This document shows, piece by piece, positions 26,173 through 34,902 of a stretch of DNA of 64,000 bases. Origin of the DNA: Umezawaea beigongshangensis (GTDB taxonomy: Bacteria; Actinomycetota; Actinomycetes; Mycobacteriales; Pseudonocardiaceae); the NCBI RefSeq assembly GCF_016464305.1, contig NZ_JAEIOJ010000003.1, positions 595,726-659,725 on the forward strand, given 5' to 3'. Numbering within the stretch: the first letter of the stretch is position 1; every line of letters starts with the position of its first letter. The position numbers were made by a program, and so were the translations under genes. Under the pieces are notes generated by a model. The model worked only from the letters and a program-made list of their open reading frames with translations. It was not told where the DNA came from and ran no database searches.

Positions 26173-27336
26173 TCAGCGCACGCCGAAGAGGTGCTCCAGG
26201 GCGAGCTGGTCCAGGCGCTCGTAGTGCATTCCGCGCGCCGCGGCGGCGTCGACGTCGAAGTCCTCCTCGTTGCGGAGGTCCTCCACCGTCTCACCGCGCT
26301 TCAGGGTCGGCAGGCGCAGCTCCTCCACGCGCGACTCGCGCAGCGCCTCGACGACCTCCGGGTCGGCGCGGAACGCCCGCGCCTTCTCCGCGAGGATCAG
26401 GTAGTTGCGCATGCAGCCCCGCGCCGACTCCCACACGCCCGAGTAGTCCTCGGTGCGCGGCGGCTTGAAGTCGAAGTGCCGCGGACCCCGGTAACCGCCG
26501 CGCTCCAGCAGGTCCACCAGGAAGAACGCGGTCTTCACGTCGCCGTTGCCGAAGCGCAGGTCCTGGTCGAAGCGCGGACCGTTCTGGCCGTTGAGGTCGA
26601 TGTGGAACAGCTTGCCGTGCCACAGGGCCTGCGCGACGCCGTGCACCATGTTGAGCCCGGCCATCTGCTCGTGGCCGATCTCCGGGTTCAGGCCGACGAT
26701 CTCGGAGTCCTGGAGCTCGTTGATGAACGCGAGGGCGTGACCGATCGTGGGCAGCAGGATGTCGCCCCGCGGCTCGTTCGGCTTGGGCTCCAGGGCGAAG
26801 CGGATGTCGTAGCCCTTGTCCTTCACGTACGACGTGAGGAGGTTCAGACCCTCCTTGTAGCGCTCCAGCGCCATGTCGACCTCCTTGGCCGCCGCCGACT
26901 CGGCGCCCTCGCGGCCACCCCACACCACGTAGGTCTGCGCGCCCAGCTCCGCGGCCAGGTCGATGTTGCGCAGCACCTTGCGCAGCGCGAAGCGCCGCAC
27001 GTCGCGGTCGTTCGCGGTCAGCGCGCCGTCCTTGAACACCGGGTGGGTGAACAGGTTCGTGGTCACCATCGGCACCTTCATGCCGGTGGCGTCCAGCGCC
27101 TTGCGGAACGCGGCGATGCGCCTGTCGCGCTCGGCGTCGGCCGACCCGAACGGGATCAGGTCGTCGTCGTGGAAGGTGATGCCGTGCGCGCCCAGCTCGG
27201 CGAGCTTCTCCACGGCGTGCACCGCGTCCAGCGGCTCGCGGGTGGCGACGCCGAAGGGGTCGACGCCGGTCCAGCCGACCGTCCACAGCCCGAAGGTGAA
27301 CCTGTCCTCGGGGCGCGGGGTGTAGGCGTCGCTCAT
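26173..27336 (-). CDS. xylA: Xylose isomerase
   Basis: Converts D-xylose to D-xylulose (also glucose to fructose) in the cytoplasm using two divalent metals. Its 387 residues are the standard actinobacterial class I length. Catalytic and metal residues are visible in [10 protein letters not shown] (His), [13 protein letters not shown] (Glu/Lys), GHEQMAGLN (Glu and His), [16 protein letters not shown] (aspartates) and HFDFKPPR (Asp). The ATG at 27336 has AGGAG 7 nt upstream and overlaps the ROK repressor stop (ATGA), so the repressor and isomerase are translated together. Confidence 0.97.
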   Translation of the reverse strand: MSDAYTPRPEDRFTFGLWTVGWTGVDPFGVATREPLDAVHAVEKLAELGAHGITFHDDDLIPFGSADAERDRRIAAFRKALDATGMKVPMVTTNLFTHPVFKDGALTANDRDVRRFALRKVLRNIDLAAELGAQTYVVWGGREGAESAAAKEVDMALERYKEGLNLLTSYVKDKGYDIRFALEPKPNEPRGDILLPTIGHALAFINELQDSEIVGLNPEIGHEQMAGLNMVHGVAQALWHGKLFHIDLNGQNGPRFDQDLRFGNGDVKTAFFLVDLLERGGYRGPRHFDFKPPRTEDYSGVWESARGCMRNYLILAEKARAFRADPEVVEALRESRVEELRLPTLKRGETVEDLRNEEDFDVDAAAARGMHYERLDQLALEHLFGVR

Positions 27337-28583
27337 GATGTGCTCCTGTGTTGTTCCGGGGCTTGTCGCACCGCTGTCGCGGATCGTGACGGTGCTGTGG
27401 TCGGGTCGGTGAGGACGGCGTCCAGCGCCGCGTGCGCGCCTCCGCGCACGGCGGCGGTGAAGCCGAGGTCGGACAGCACGAGTTCGCACCCGGCCGGGCC
27501 GGGGGCGAGCACCCGCGCGCAGAGCTCCTCGCGGGCGGGTCCGAGCAGCCAGCGGCCCAGGACCGCGAAGTAGCCCCCGAGGACCACGACGGCGGGGTTG
27601 AGCACGTTGACCAGGATCGACGCGCCCACGCCCAGCGCGGAGCCGATGCGGTGCAGCGCGGCGAGGGTGCGGGCGTCACCGGCCCGCGCGCGCCCGGCGA
27701 TGAGGGTGAGCCGCTGCTCCAGGTCCAGCGCGGGATCGCGCACCGGGTCGTCGTCCCCGGCGACGCCCCGCAGCAGCGCGGCCAGGCCGACGGAGGTCTC
27801 CCAGCAGCCGATCCGGCCGCAGCCGCAGCGCTCGCCCGCCGGGTCCAGCGGCATGTGGCCGACCTCGCCGGTGAACCCGGTGGCCCCGCGCAGCAGCGAG
27901 CCGCCGGAGATCACGCCGCCGCCGACGCCGACCTCGCCGGTGAGGTAGAGCAGGTCGGGGGTTCCGGCCGCGACCCCGGCGGCGTGCTCGGCGAGCGCGG
28001 AGTGGTTCGCGTCGTTGTCCACGCCGGGCACGAGGCCGATGCGCTCGGCCAGCCGCGCGGCCAGGGGCACCTCGCGCCAGCCGAGGTTGGGGGCCAGGCG
28101 CACGACGCCCGCGCTCACGTCGATCAGGCCGGGCACGGCGACGCTGACCCCGGCCACCCAGGCGTCGTCCGCGCGCAGCGCCGCGATCTCGGCCGAGGCC
28201 AGCTCGCCGAGGAGGTCCACGGCGCCGTCCGGACCGAGCGCCACGAGGTCGCGGGCGACCCTGCGGTGGCGCACGAGCGTGCCCGCCACGTCGAGGACGG
28301 CGACCGCCGCGTAGTCGACGTTGACCTCCAGGCCGATGCCGCACACCGTGCCGGGGCGCAGCTCGACCAGGTGGCCGGGGCGGCCGAACTGGCCGGTGGC
28401 GGGGGAGCCGAGCCGCACCAGTCCCCGGTCGGTCAGCTCGGCCACCAGGCTCGACGAGGTGGCCTTGTTCAGGCCGGTCAACCTGGCGATGCCGGCGCGG
28501 GAGTGCGGGCCGTGCACGCGCAGGACCTCCAGGACGTGCGCGAGGTTGGCCCTGCGCAGTCCGATCTGGTCCTTCGGCTCCAT
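27333..28583 (-). CDS. ROK-family transcriptional repressor of xylose genes
   Basis: A 416-residue XylR/NagC-like regulator. The N-terminal winged helix-turn-helix spans about residues 10-70 ([33 protein letters not shown]). The sugar-kinase-like ROK domain has [38 protein letters not shown] and the zinc motif [10 protein letters not shown]. It probably represses transcription until xylose binds. The gene is unusual in lying upstream of xylA with an ATGA overlap, so its own translation sets that of xylA. A palindromic candidate operator lies 17-31 nt before its start, consistent with autoregulation of the repressor-xylA unit. Confidence 0.93.
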   Translation of the reverse strand: MEPKDQIGLRRANLAHVLEVLRVHGPHSRAGIARLTGLNKATSSSLVAELTDRGLVRLGSPATGQFGRPGHLVELRPGTVCGIGLEVNVDYAAVAVLDVAGTLVRHRRVARDLVALGPDGAVDLLGELASAEIAALRADDAWVAGVSVAVPGLIDVSAGVVRLAPNLGWREVPLAARLAERIGLVPGVDNDANHSALAEHAAGVAAGTPDLLYLTGEVGVGGGVISGGSLLRGATGFTGEVGHMPLDPAGERCGCGRIGCWETSVGLAALLRGVAGDDDPVRDPALDLEQRLTLIAGRARAGDARTLAALHRIGSALGVGASILVNVLNPAVVVLGGYFAVLGRWLLGPAREELCARVLAPGPAGCELVLSDLGFTAAVRGGAHAALDAVLTDPTTAPSRSATAVRQAPEQHRSTS

Positions 28584-28599
28584 CGCTCGCTCCCACTAA

Positions 28600-28614
28600 G
28601 TTGACTCATCCAAC
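28600..28614. promoter_or_regulatory. Candidate ROK (xylose) operator
   Basis: GTTGACTCATCCAAC is an imperfect palindrome with GTTG/CAAC arms inside the AT-richer stretch CTAAGTTGACTCATCCAACA, 17-31 nt before the repressor start. ROK regulators of xylose genes bind TTGTTGG/CCAACAA-like sites in this position. Assignment is by position and symmetry. Confidence 0.5.
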
Positions 28615-28629
28615 AAAGTAGGCGCGCGC

Positions 28630-28655
28630 GGGGCCCCGGTCAATGCCGGGGCCCC
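28630..28655 (-). terminator. Perfect hairpin after xylB
   Basis: GGGGCCCCGG (28630-28639) pairs with CCGGGGCCCC (28646-28655) around a 6-nt loop, directly after the xylB stop. It suggests xylB is transcribed separately from the ROK-xylA unit downstream. Confidence 0.75.
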
Positions 28656-28660
28656 TGCGA

Positions 28661-30055
28661 TCAGATCCCGTGCACCTGGTGGCGGGCTGCCGAGTAGGCG
28701 TCGCGGACCGCTGCGCCCGCGTCTCCGGCGGGCGGGTCGTGCCGCTCGGTGCGCAGGCTCCACACCGGCGGCGCCTCGCCGCCCGACAGCGCCCACGCCG
28801 CCTGCCGCGCCGCGCCCAGCGCCACGTACTCCGCGGGCTCCGGCACCTCCACCGGCACGCCGAACAGCAGCGGGGCGATCTCGCGGACGGCGGCCGAACG
28901 CGCCGCGCCGCCGATCAGCAGCACCCTGCGCACCTCGACACCCGCCTCGACCAGGGCCGTCACCCCGTCCGCCAGACCGCACAGCAGACCCTCGACGGCG
29001 GCGCGGGCCAGGTTCTCCGGCGTGAAGTTCGCCCGCCGGATGCCGGTCAGCGTTCCGCTGGCGTCCGGCAGGTCCGGCGTGCGCTCGCCGTCCAGGTAGG
29101 GCAGCAGCACCAGACCGCCGGCGCCCGGCTCGGCCGCGCGCGCCAGCGCGTCCAGCCCCGCGAGGTCCGTGCCCAGCGCCTGCGCCGAGGCGGTCAGCAC
29201 GCGCGCCGCGTTGAGCGTGCACACCAGCGGCAGCCAGTTGCCCGTGGCGTCGCAGAACCCGGCCACGACACCGCTCGGGTCGAACGTCGGCTTCTCCGAC
29301 ACCGCGAACACCGTGCCGGACGTGCCGAGGGACACCACGACGTCCCCCGGTCCGACACCCAGCCCGAGCGCGGCGGCCATGTTGTCGCCGGTGCCCGCGC
29401 CGAGCACCGCGCCGGACGCCGTCCTGCCGGGCGAGTCGGCCGGGCCGAGCACCCGCGGCAGCTCCAGCGTCCGTCCGAACGCGCTCTCCAGCACCTCCGG
29501 CAGCCACTCGCCGGTGGGGGCGGAGAAGTAGCCGGTGCCCGAGGCGTCACCCCGGTCCGTGGTCGGGTCGGCGCCGTCGGAGAGCTTCCAGGTGAGCCAG
29601 TCGTGCGGCAGCAGCACGCTGCGCACCCGGTCGGCGTTCGCCGGTTCCCGCTGGGCGAGCCACGCCAGCTTGGTGACGGTGAAGCTCGCCACCGGCACCA
29701 CGCCGGTCCGCTGCGCCCACGTCTGCGCGCCGTCTCGGGACACCAGGTCGCGGGCCTGCGGAGCCGAGCGGACGTCGTTCCACAGCAGTGCTTCGCGGAC
29801 CACCTCGCCGTCCGCGTCGAGCGTCACCATGCCGTGCTGCTGACCGGCGACGGAGATGGCCGCGACCGGCCCCGGCGCCGACGCCGTGGCACCGGCGATC
29901 GCCTCCTGGCAGGCCGCCCACCACGCGTCGGGGTGCACCTCGGTGCCGTCGGGGTGCGGCGCCCTGCCCTCGGCGACCAGCTCGCCGGTGTCTGCGTCGA
30001 CCAGCAGGGCCTTGGTCGACTGGGTGGACGAGTCGATTCCGAGAACAAGAGTCAC
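28661..30055 (-). CDS. xylB: Xylulokinase
   Basis: Phosphorylates D-xylulose to xylulose 5-phosphate, feeding the pentose phosphate pathway. An FGGY-family kinase of 464 residues. The N-terminal ATP-binding loop is [26 protein letters not shown] is the xylulose-binding motif; [11 protein letters not shown] matches the TDxSDASGT block; [13 protein letters not shown] and [12 protein letters not shown] follow. The C-terminal [22 protein letters not shown] is the second FGGY signature. The GTG at 30055 has no clear Shine-Dalgarno but has a 13-bp palindrome directly upstream. It sits 61 nt after the crotonase gene in the same direction. Confidence 0.95.
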   Translation of the reverse strand: MTLVLGIDSSTQSTKALLVDADTGELVAEGRAPHPDGTEVHPDAWWAACQEAIAGATASAPGPVAAISVAGQQHGMVTLDADGEVVREALLWNDVRSAPQARDLVSRDGAQTWAQRTGVVPVASFTVTKLAWLAQREPANADRVRSVLLPHDWLTWKLSDGADPTTDRGDASGTGYFSAPTGEWLPEVLESAFGRTLELPRVLGPADSPGRTASGAVLGAGTGDNMAAALGLGVGPGDVVVSLGTSGTVFAVSEKPTFDPSGVVAGFCDATGNWLPLVCTLNAARVLTASAQALGTDLAGLDALARAAEPGAGGLVLLPYLDGERTPDLPDASGTLTGIRRANFTPENLARAAVEGLLCGLADGVTALVEAGVEVRRVLLIGGAARSAAVREIAPLLFGVPVEVPEPAEYVALGAARQAAWALSGGEAPPVWSLRTERHDPPAGDAGAAVRDAYSAARHQVHGI

Positions 30056-30059
30056 GGTT

Positions 30060-30072
30060 GCGCATCATGCGC
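30060..30072. promoter_or_regulatory. 13-bp palindrome directly upstream of xylB
   Basis: GCGCATCATGCGC is a perfect palindrome 4 nt before the xylB start codon, where a ribosome site would be expected and none is seen. It may be an operator or a small hairpin affecting translation. The role is a guess from position. Confidence 0.3.
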
Positions 30073-30116
30073 CGCCGACGCGCGCCGTGACAACGCCCGA
30101 CGCCCGCCGGAGCGTC

Positions 30117-30944
30117 TCAGCGGGCCACCGAGCGCAGCAGGTCCTCCAGGTGCCGCTCGCCGTCCGGGGTCTGAGCGCCCGCCGCGAGCGCGCCGCGGAA
30201 CAGCTTCTCCGCCGCGGGCCCGGCGAACCGGCCGGCCCACGCCTCGTGCTCGCGCAGCATCCCGGCGGACAGGTCTCCCGGCGGCAGGGCGTGCTTGACC
30301 GCCCCGATCGTGCCGTCCGGCAGGTCCGCGACGTTGCGGGCGAGCCGGTCGACGAAGGCGTCGATCTCGTCGGCGGGCAGCGCGCGGTTGACCCAGCCGC
30401 AGCGCTCGGCCGTCTCGGCGTCGAACAGGTCCGCGCCGAGGACGATCTCCAGGGCGCGGTTGCGGCCGGTCCGCGCCAGCGGGTACTGCGTCCCGCCACC
30501 GCCGGGCACGATGCCGCTCAGCGCCTCCACCTGCCCGAGCCCGGCCCGTCCGATCGCCGCGAAGCTCATGTCGGCCGCCGCGACGAACTCGGCGCCTCCG
30601 CCGCGGGCCAGCCCGGCCAGCTTGACGATCGTCACCTGCGGCAGGGTGCGCACGGCCTCGCCGAGCGCCTGGAAGACGTTGAGCCCCTCCGGCGCGCCGG
30701 AGGTCGGGTCGGCGTTCTCGTCGTCCACGAGCGTCATGTCGACGTGGGCGATGAAGAACTCGGGGTTCGCGCTCTCGAACACGACGACCCGAGCCGTGTC
30801 GTCCTCCCGCAGGGAGGCCAGCAGCGTCATCAGGCCGGTCATCGTCCGCAGGTCGAGGACGTTGACGGGCGGGTTGTCGATGCCGACCACGACGACGCCG
30901 CGGTCGCGCGTCACGCGCAGGGTGGGGACGGTGGGCCGATCCAC
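30117..30944 (-). CDS. Enoyl-CoA hydratase/isomerase family protein
   Basis: A 275-residue crotonase-fold protein. The oxyanion-hole segment is LAGLARGGGAEF (about residue 110). Both positions of the usual hydratase glutamates are retained, in GLGQVEALSGIVPGGGGTQ and in ALEIVLGADLF. The N-terminus VGIDNPPVNVLD is typical. The GTG at 30944 has GGAGAGA upstream. The natural substrate is unknown. It is divergent from an HxlR regulator at 31083; their shared spacer has the inverted repeat TGGGT (30991-30995)/ACCCA (31007-31011), so that regulator may control it as well as the SDR downstream. Confidence 0.88.
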   Translation of the reverse strand: MDRPTVPTLRVTRDRGVVVVGIDNPPVNVLDLRTMTGLMTLLASLREDDTARVVVFESANPEFFIAHVDMTLVDDENADPTSGAPEGLNVFQALGEAVRTLPQVTIVKLAGLARGGGAEFVAAADMSFAAIGRAGLGQVEALSGIVPGGGGTQYPLARTGRNRALEIVLGADLFDAETAERCGWVNRALPADEIDAFVDRLARNVADLPDGTIGAVKHALPPGDLSAGMLREHEAWAGRFAGPAAEKLFRGALAAGAQTPDGERHLEDLLRSVAR

Positions 30945-31082
30945 GTCGATCTCTCCGTCCGAGGCGCGGCAGAAGCGCCTGCCGAGCCAGTGGGTATCCG
31001 ATGAACACCCATGGTTGAGTGATCGCCGCAGGGCGTCAACGACGCACTTTCAGCATCCCCGGGATTGTGGAGGACACCGAGC

Positions 31083-31463
31083 GTGACCGGAACCGGTGGT
31101 CCCGAACCGGTCTTCCGCACCGACTGCCCGACCCGCCCGATCCTCGACCAGATCGCGGACAAGTGGTCGATGGTGGTCATGGCGGTGCTGGCGGAACCGC
31201 AGCGGTTCAACCAGATCAAGCGTCGCCTCGACGGGGTGACGCAGCGCGTGCTCACCCAGACCCTGCGCCGCCTGGAGCGCAACGGCGTGGTCGAGCGACG
31301 CGTGCTGCCGACCTCGCCGGTGGGTGTGGAGTACTCGCTGACGCCGCTGCGCGAGCCGTTCTCGCACCTCTACGACCGGACGGTCGAGCACGCCGGTGAG
31401 ATCGGCGTCCGGCAGCGGGACTACGACGCGCGGTCGGCGGGCACGTCCGACGAGCGGTCCTGA
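31083..31463 (+). CDS. HxlR-family transcriptional regulator
   Basis: A 126-residue winged-helix regulator of the HxlR type. The core reads PTRPILDQIADKWSMVVMAVLAEPQRFNQIKRRLDGVTQRVLTQTLRRLERNGVVERRVLPTSP, with the typical cysteine upstream (RTDCPTRP), which in some HxlR proteins senses electrophiles or oxidants. It ends VGVEYSLTPLREPF. The GTG at 31083 is chosen because GGAGG lies 9 nt upstream; a TTG 18 nt earlier is in frame but poor. It is divergent from the crotonase gene and convergent with an SDR gene whose promoter carries two palindromes suited to a dimeric regulator of this kind. Confidence 0.92.
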   Translation: MTGTGGPEPVFRTDCPTRPILDQIADKWSMVVMAVLAEPQRFNQIKRRLDGVTQRVLTQTLRRLERNGVVERRVLPTSPVGVEYSLTPLREPFSHLYDRTVEHAGEIGVRQRDYDARSAGTSDERS

Positions 31464-31469
31464 CGGTGT

Positions 31470-31499
31470 CGCGGTGGCGCCGGCGGTGGCGCCACCGCG
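31470..31499. terminator. Perfect bidirectional hairpin between HxlR and SDR genes
   Basis: CGCGGTGGCGCC (31470-31481) pairs perfectly with GGCGCCACCGCG (31488-31499) around GGCGGT. It lies 7 nt after the HxlR stop and 8 nt before the SDR stop, so it serves both convergent genes. Confidence 0.85.
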
Positions 31500-31507
31500 G
31501 TCCGGTG

Positions 31508-32254
31508 TCAGAACTGGTTCTCGCCGCCGTCCACGTACAGGTTGGAGCCGAGGACGAAGCTGCTGTCCGAGGAGGCGAGGAAGGCCACGGCGGCGGCGAC
31601 CTCCTCCGGACGTCCCATCCGGCCGATCGGGACCGTGCTGATCAGGTGCGTCTTGAAGGCGGCCGAGTTCTCACCGGCGAGTTCGACGACCCCGGAGGTG
31701 TCGATCGGCCCCGGCGAGATCGCGTTGACGCGGATGCCGCGCTCCTTGAGCTCGTTGGCCCAGGTCCGCGCGAAGGACCGGACGGCGGCCTTGGACGCCG
31801 AGTAGGCGCCGAACGCCGCCGTGCCGTTGTCGGCGGTGGTGGAGGCGTTCAGGATCACCGAGGCGCCGTCGTTGAGCAGCGGCAACGCCTTCTGCACGGT
31901 GAACAGGGTGCCCCGGACGTTGACGTCGAAGGTCTGGTCGAAGTGCTCCTCGGTGGTCTGCTCCAGCGTCGCGAACGAGGCGGTGGCCGCGTTGGCGAAC
32001 AGCACGTCCAGGCCCTTGCCGTGGTCGCGGACCACGTCGTACAGCCGGTCGAGGTCGGCCGGGTCCGTGATGTCGCCCCGCACCGCGGTGACCCCCCGGC
32101 CGATCGACTCGACGGCCTCGTCCAACTCGGTCTGGCGCCGACCGGTGATGAACACGTGCGCTCCCTCGGCGACAAGTCGCGCCGCGGTGGCCCGACCGAT
32201 CCCCCGTGTGCCGCCGCCGGTGACGACCGCGATCTTGCCTTCGAGCTTGCCCAT
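31508..32254 (-). CDS. Short-chain dehydrogenase/reductase
   Basis: A 248-residue classical SDR. The cofactor loop is VTGGGTRGIGRA, with RR following the second strand (ITGRRQTELDEA), which favours NADPH. ANAATAS replaces the usual NNAG; the serine is in ILNASTTADNG and the catalytic pair in YSASKAAVRSFARTWANEL. It ends in SNLYVDGGENQF. The substrate is unknown. HxlR-regulated SDRs of this type are common and often answer to quinones or electrophiles. Its promoter region carries two palindromic boxes between 21 and 71 nt upstream of the ATG. Confidence 0.92.
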   Translation of the reverse strand: MGKLEGKIAVVTGGGTRGIGRATAARLVAEGAHVFITGRRQTELDEAVESIGRGVTAVRGDITDPADLDRLYDVVRDHGKGLDVLFANAATASFATLEQTTEEHFDQTFDVNVRGTLFTVQKALPLLNDGASVILNASTTADNGTAAFGAYSASKAAVRSFARTWANELKERGIRVNAISPGPIDTSGVVELAGENSAAFKTHLISTVPIGRMGRPEEVAAAVAFLASSDSSFVLGSNLYVDGGENQF

Positions 32255-32274
32255 TTTCGACCTCCACAGACTTT

Positions 32275-32290
32275 AGCATCGATCGGTGCT
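32275..32290. promoter_or_regulatory. Palindromic operator, proximal copy, upstream of SDR
   Basis: AGCATCGATCGGTGCT is a near-perfect palindrome (one mismatched pair) centred 35 bp from a second similar site. It lies 21-36 nt upstream of the SDR start. The flanks TTT and GAA also resemble those of the distal copy. It is probably bound by the neighbouring HxlR-type regulator. Confidence 0.6.
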
Positions 32291-32309
32291 GAAGTGACCG
32301 TAGCAGTTC

Positions 32310-32325
32310 AGTACCGTTCGGTACT
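32310..32325. promoter_or_regulatory. Palindromic operator, distal copy, upstream of SDR
   Basis: AGTACCGTTCGGTACT has perfect 7-bp arms (AGTACCG/CGGTACT). GTAC-containing palindromes of this kind fit dimeric HxlR regulators. Its spacing from the proximal copy is 35 bp centre to centre, about three and a half helical turns. Confidence 0.65.
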
Positions 32326-32426
32326 AAATTGGCTGGTCGTGGTGGTCGACCGGGGGCGGGGACGCGTCGCCGCGTCCCCGCCCCCGCCACTGCGCGATCG
32401 GGACGTCCGCGCTGACGCCCCGGCGC

Positions 32427-33401
32427 TCAGAGGGCGCGGCGCAGGTGGAGCAGCTTCGTCTCCGGCAGCGTCGGCCACACCTTGTGCCCGCCGAACGGCG
32501 ACACGAGGATCTCCTTCGGCGAGGTGATCTCGTTGTAGGCGGCGTACACCGTGGACGGCGGGCACGTCTCGTCCATCAGGCCGACGCTGACCAGGACGTC
32601 CGCCCTGATCCGCCGGGCCAGCAGCGCGCAGTCCACGTAGCGCAGGGTGTCCAGCGCCCGCGGGACCAGCTCCACGTGCTGGGCGAGGAACTGGGCGATC
32701 TCGTCGTAGGGCGCCTTGGACGCGATCGTCACGGCGCGCTGGAAGTCGCACAGGAACGGCACGTCCGACTGGCACACCCGCACCAGGTCCGGTTGCAGCG
32801 CCGCCGCGGCCAGCGCCAGACCGCCGCCCTGGCTGATCCCGGTCACCGCGACGCGCGCCGGGTCGACGCCCGGCAGCTGCGCCGCCTCCTCGACCGCGCG
32901 AGCCGCGTCCAGGTACAGCCTGGTGTAGTAGTACGTCTCCGGGCTCGCGATGCCGCGGGTCATCACGCCGGGGAACTCCGGCCCCGCGGGCAGCGCGCCG
33001 GGATCGCCGGTCGCGCCGACGGTCCAGGCCGCACCCTGGCCCCTGGTGTCCATGACGAACACGGCGAAGCCCGCGCTGGGCAGCAGCACGTGGTCGGAGG
33101 GCAGGCCGCGGCCACCGCCGTAGCCGATGAACGTGACCACGACCGGCAGCGGCTCGTCACCGCTGTGCGGCGGCCGCAGGTACCAGCCGCGCACGCGGTC
33201 CCCGCCCGCACCGGAGAACTCGACGTCGTGCGCCTCCAGCGGGCCGTACACGTCGGGTGCGTGGCGGGTGAGCGTCGTCGGTGCGGACTTCGCGCGGGCC
33301 TCGGCGAGCCGCGCGGCCCACCACGCGTCGAGGTCCTCCGGCTCGGGGGTGCTCGTGCGGTAGACGTCGAGCTCTGACTGGGGAAGGTCGAACCACGGCA
33401 T
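32427..33401 (-). CDS. Acetylxylan esterase / cephalosporin-C deacetylase-like hydrolase (AXE1)
   Basis: A 324-residue AXE1-family (CE7) esterase that would remove acetyl groups from xylo-oligosaccharides or similar sugars; it has no signal peptide, so it acts in the cytoplasm. Family features are the N-terminal MPWFDLPQSELDVYR, FIGYGGGRG, the DTRGQG loop, the nucleophile elbow GISQGGG, the acid in SVGLMDETCPPST and the terminal FGGHKVW with histidine. It is divergent from a LacI regulator with a good LacI operator in between. With the xylA/xylB genes 3-6 kb away it suggests use of acetylated xylan fragments. Confidence 0.92.
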   Translation of the reverse strand: MPWFDLPQSELDVYRTSTPEPEDLDAWWAARLAEARAKSAPTTLTRHAPDVYGPLEAHDVEFSGAGGDRVRGWYLRPPHSGDEPLPVVVTFIGYGGGRGLPSDHVLLPSAGFAVFVMDTRGQGAAWTVGATGDPGALPAGPEFPGVMTRGIASPETYYYTRLYLDAARAVEEAAQLPGVDPARVAVTGISQGGGLALAAAALQPDLVRVCQSDVPFLCDFQRAVTIASKAPYDEIAQFLAQHVELVPRALDTLRYVDCALLARRIRADVLVSVGLMDETCPPSTVYAAYNEITSPKEILVSPFGGHKVWPTLPETKLLHLRRAL

Positions 33402-33822
33402 GTGCGCAAGCTATCCGACGGACGTCAACGATGTCATGGCCTGATCCGGACGTGCCGGAGCGTCGAACGCGTGCGCGGTTCCTTCGACCACGGGGCTGGT
33501 GAAGGCCGGTGGCGGGGGGCGTCGAAGGCGGCGCGACCGTGGTCGACGGCTCCCGGCCCGTCTTGACGCTCCACCTGCCCTGTGTCACATTTTTGCCACC
33601 CCGCCACGACATCCGCCGAGGTTCGGCGCGCGTCGGACTCGAATCGCTTCGAGGGTGGTGAAGGGCGGTGTCGACCCGTGTCGATCCACGTCCGGACCGG
33701 TGGGAGCCTCTCGCGGGCCTCCGCGTTCGCGACGTCGATCCGGTCGACCGCCGGTGTCCTCTCCCGATCCGGTCCCGTCCCGCCCGGACCCCGGCCGTTC
33801 CCTCAACGACGAGGAGGCGCCG
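33402..33822. other. Divergent intergenic region between esterase and LacI regulator
   Basis: A 421-nt stretch with no supported gene; the reading frames in it are Arg/Pro-rich and look non-coding. It contains a 16-bp LacI-type palindrome at 33638-33653 and an AT-richer segment (TGTGTCACATTTTTGCCACC, about 33579-33598) that could be a promoter or a second operator. GAGGAGG at about 33811 is the ribosome site of the LacI gene. Confidence 0.6.
33638..33653. promoter_or_regulatory. LacI-family operator
   Basis: CTCGAATCGCTTCGAG has perfect 6-bp arms and the AANCGNTT core with central CG that LacI-family regulators recognise. It lies between the divergent esterase and LacI genes, so the neighbouring LacI protein is the likely ligand and may control both. 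Confidence 0.65.
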
Positions 33823-34836
33823 ATGGTCACCATCGCGGAGGTAGCCCGGCACGCGGGCGTCGCACCGAGCACGGTGTCGTACGCCCTGACCGGCAAGCGC
33901 TCCATCTCGGCCGACACCAGAGCCAGGGTGGAGGAGAGCGTCCGCGTGCTCGGCTACCACCGGCACGCCGGGGCGCGGGCGCTCGCCAGCAACCGCGCCA
34001 ACGTCCTGGCCCTGGTGCTGCCGCTGCGCGCCGGGATGCACGTGCCGGTGCTGATGCGCTTCGTCGTGTCGGTGGTGACGGCCGCGCGCAAGCACTCCCA
34101 GGACGTCCTGCTGGTGACCGCCGACGAGGGCGCGGCCGGGCTGAGACGCGTCGCGGGCGGGGCGCAGGCCGACGGCGTCCTCGTGATGGACGTGGAGATG
34201 CACGACGAGCGCGTCCCGGTCCTGCGCGAGCTGGACCGCCCGTCGGTCCTCATCGGCTACCCGGCCGACGCCACCGGGCTGACGTGCGTGGACCTGGACT
34301 TCGCCGCCGCCGGGAGCCGGTGCGTGGACCACCTCGCCGATCTCGGGCACCGCTACATCGGCCTGCTGGGCGCCCCGAAGGCCGTCTACCAGCGCGACAC
34401 CGGCTACGCGCACCGCACGATGGCCGGGTTCGGCGCGGCGGCGATGCGGCGCGGGATCTCGGCCACGACCGTGCCCACGGAGAACGACTACCAGTCGGTC
34501 CTGCGCACCGTGGCGGAACTGCTGCGCGAGCACCCCGCGCTGACGGGTCTGGTGGTGCACAACGAGGCCGCGCTCGGCGCGGTCGTGGAGGGGCTGCGGG
34601 TGCTGGGCCGCCGGGTGCCCGAGGACATCGCGGTCGTGGCGATCTGCCCCGACGAGATGGCCGAGCACCTGTCTCCGCCCCTGACGTCGGTGCAGGTGCC
34701 GGCGGAGGAGCTGGGTGCGCGGGCGGTGGACCTCCTGATGAGCAAGCTCGACCGCACCGCCGTGCCCGCCCTGACCCTGCTGCCGCCCCGGCTGACCGAC
34801 CGGGCGAGCGCGGAGCGGCGGCACCCGGCGGCCTGA
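33823..34836 (+). CDS. LacI-family transcriptional regulator
   Basis: A 337-residue repressor. The N-terminal LacI helix-turn-helix is TIAEVARHAGVAPSTVSYALTGKRSISADTRARVEESVRVLGY with a hinge (ARALASNRANVLALVLP). A periplasmic-binding-like sugar domain follows, with DGVLVMDVE, VDLDFAAAGSRCVDHLADLGHRYIGLLG and the C-terminal LTSVQVPAEELGARAVDLLMSKL. The ATG at 33823 is preceded by GAGGAGGCGCCG. It is divergent from the acetylxylan-esterase-like gene and has a matching operator in between, so a xylo-oligosaccharide or acetylated sugar inducer is plausible but not shown. Confidence 0.94.
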   Translation: MVTIAEVARHAGVAPSTVSYALTGKRSISADTRARVEESVRVLGYHRHAGARALASNRANVLALVLPLRAGMHVPVLMRFVVSVVTAARKHSQDVLLVTADEGAAGLRRVAGGAQADGVLVMDVEMHDERVPVLRELDRPSVLIGYPADATGLTCVDLDFAAAGSRCVDHLADLGHRYIGLLGAPKAVYQRDTGYAHRTMAGFGAAAMRRGISATTVPTENDYQSVLRTVAELLREHPALTGLVVHNEAALGAVVEGLRVLGRRVPEDIAVVAICPDEMAEHLSPPLTSVQVPAEELGARAVDLLMSKLDRTAVPALTLLPPRLTDRASAERRHPAA

Positions 34837-34850
34837 GCCGTCCTCCGACA

Positions 34851-34892
34851 CGCGGACGGGCGGTGGGAACGCTCTCCCACCGCCCGTCCGCG
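34851..34892. terminator. 18-bp perfect-stem bidirectional terminator
   Basis: CGCGGACGGGCGGTGGGA (34851-34868) pairs with the exact reverse complement at 34875-34892 around ACGCTC. It lies between the LacI stop and the stop of the convergent siderophore-binding lipoprotein. Confidence 0.88.
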
Positions 34893-34902
34893 TGACGCGC
34901 GA

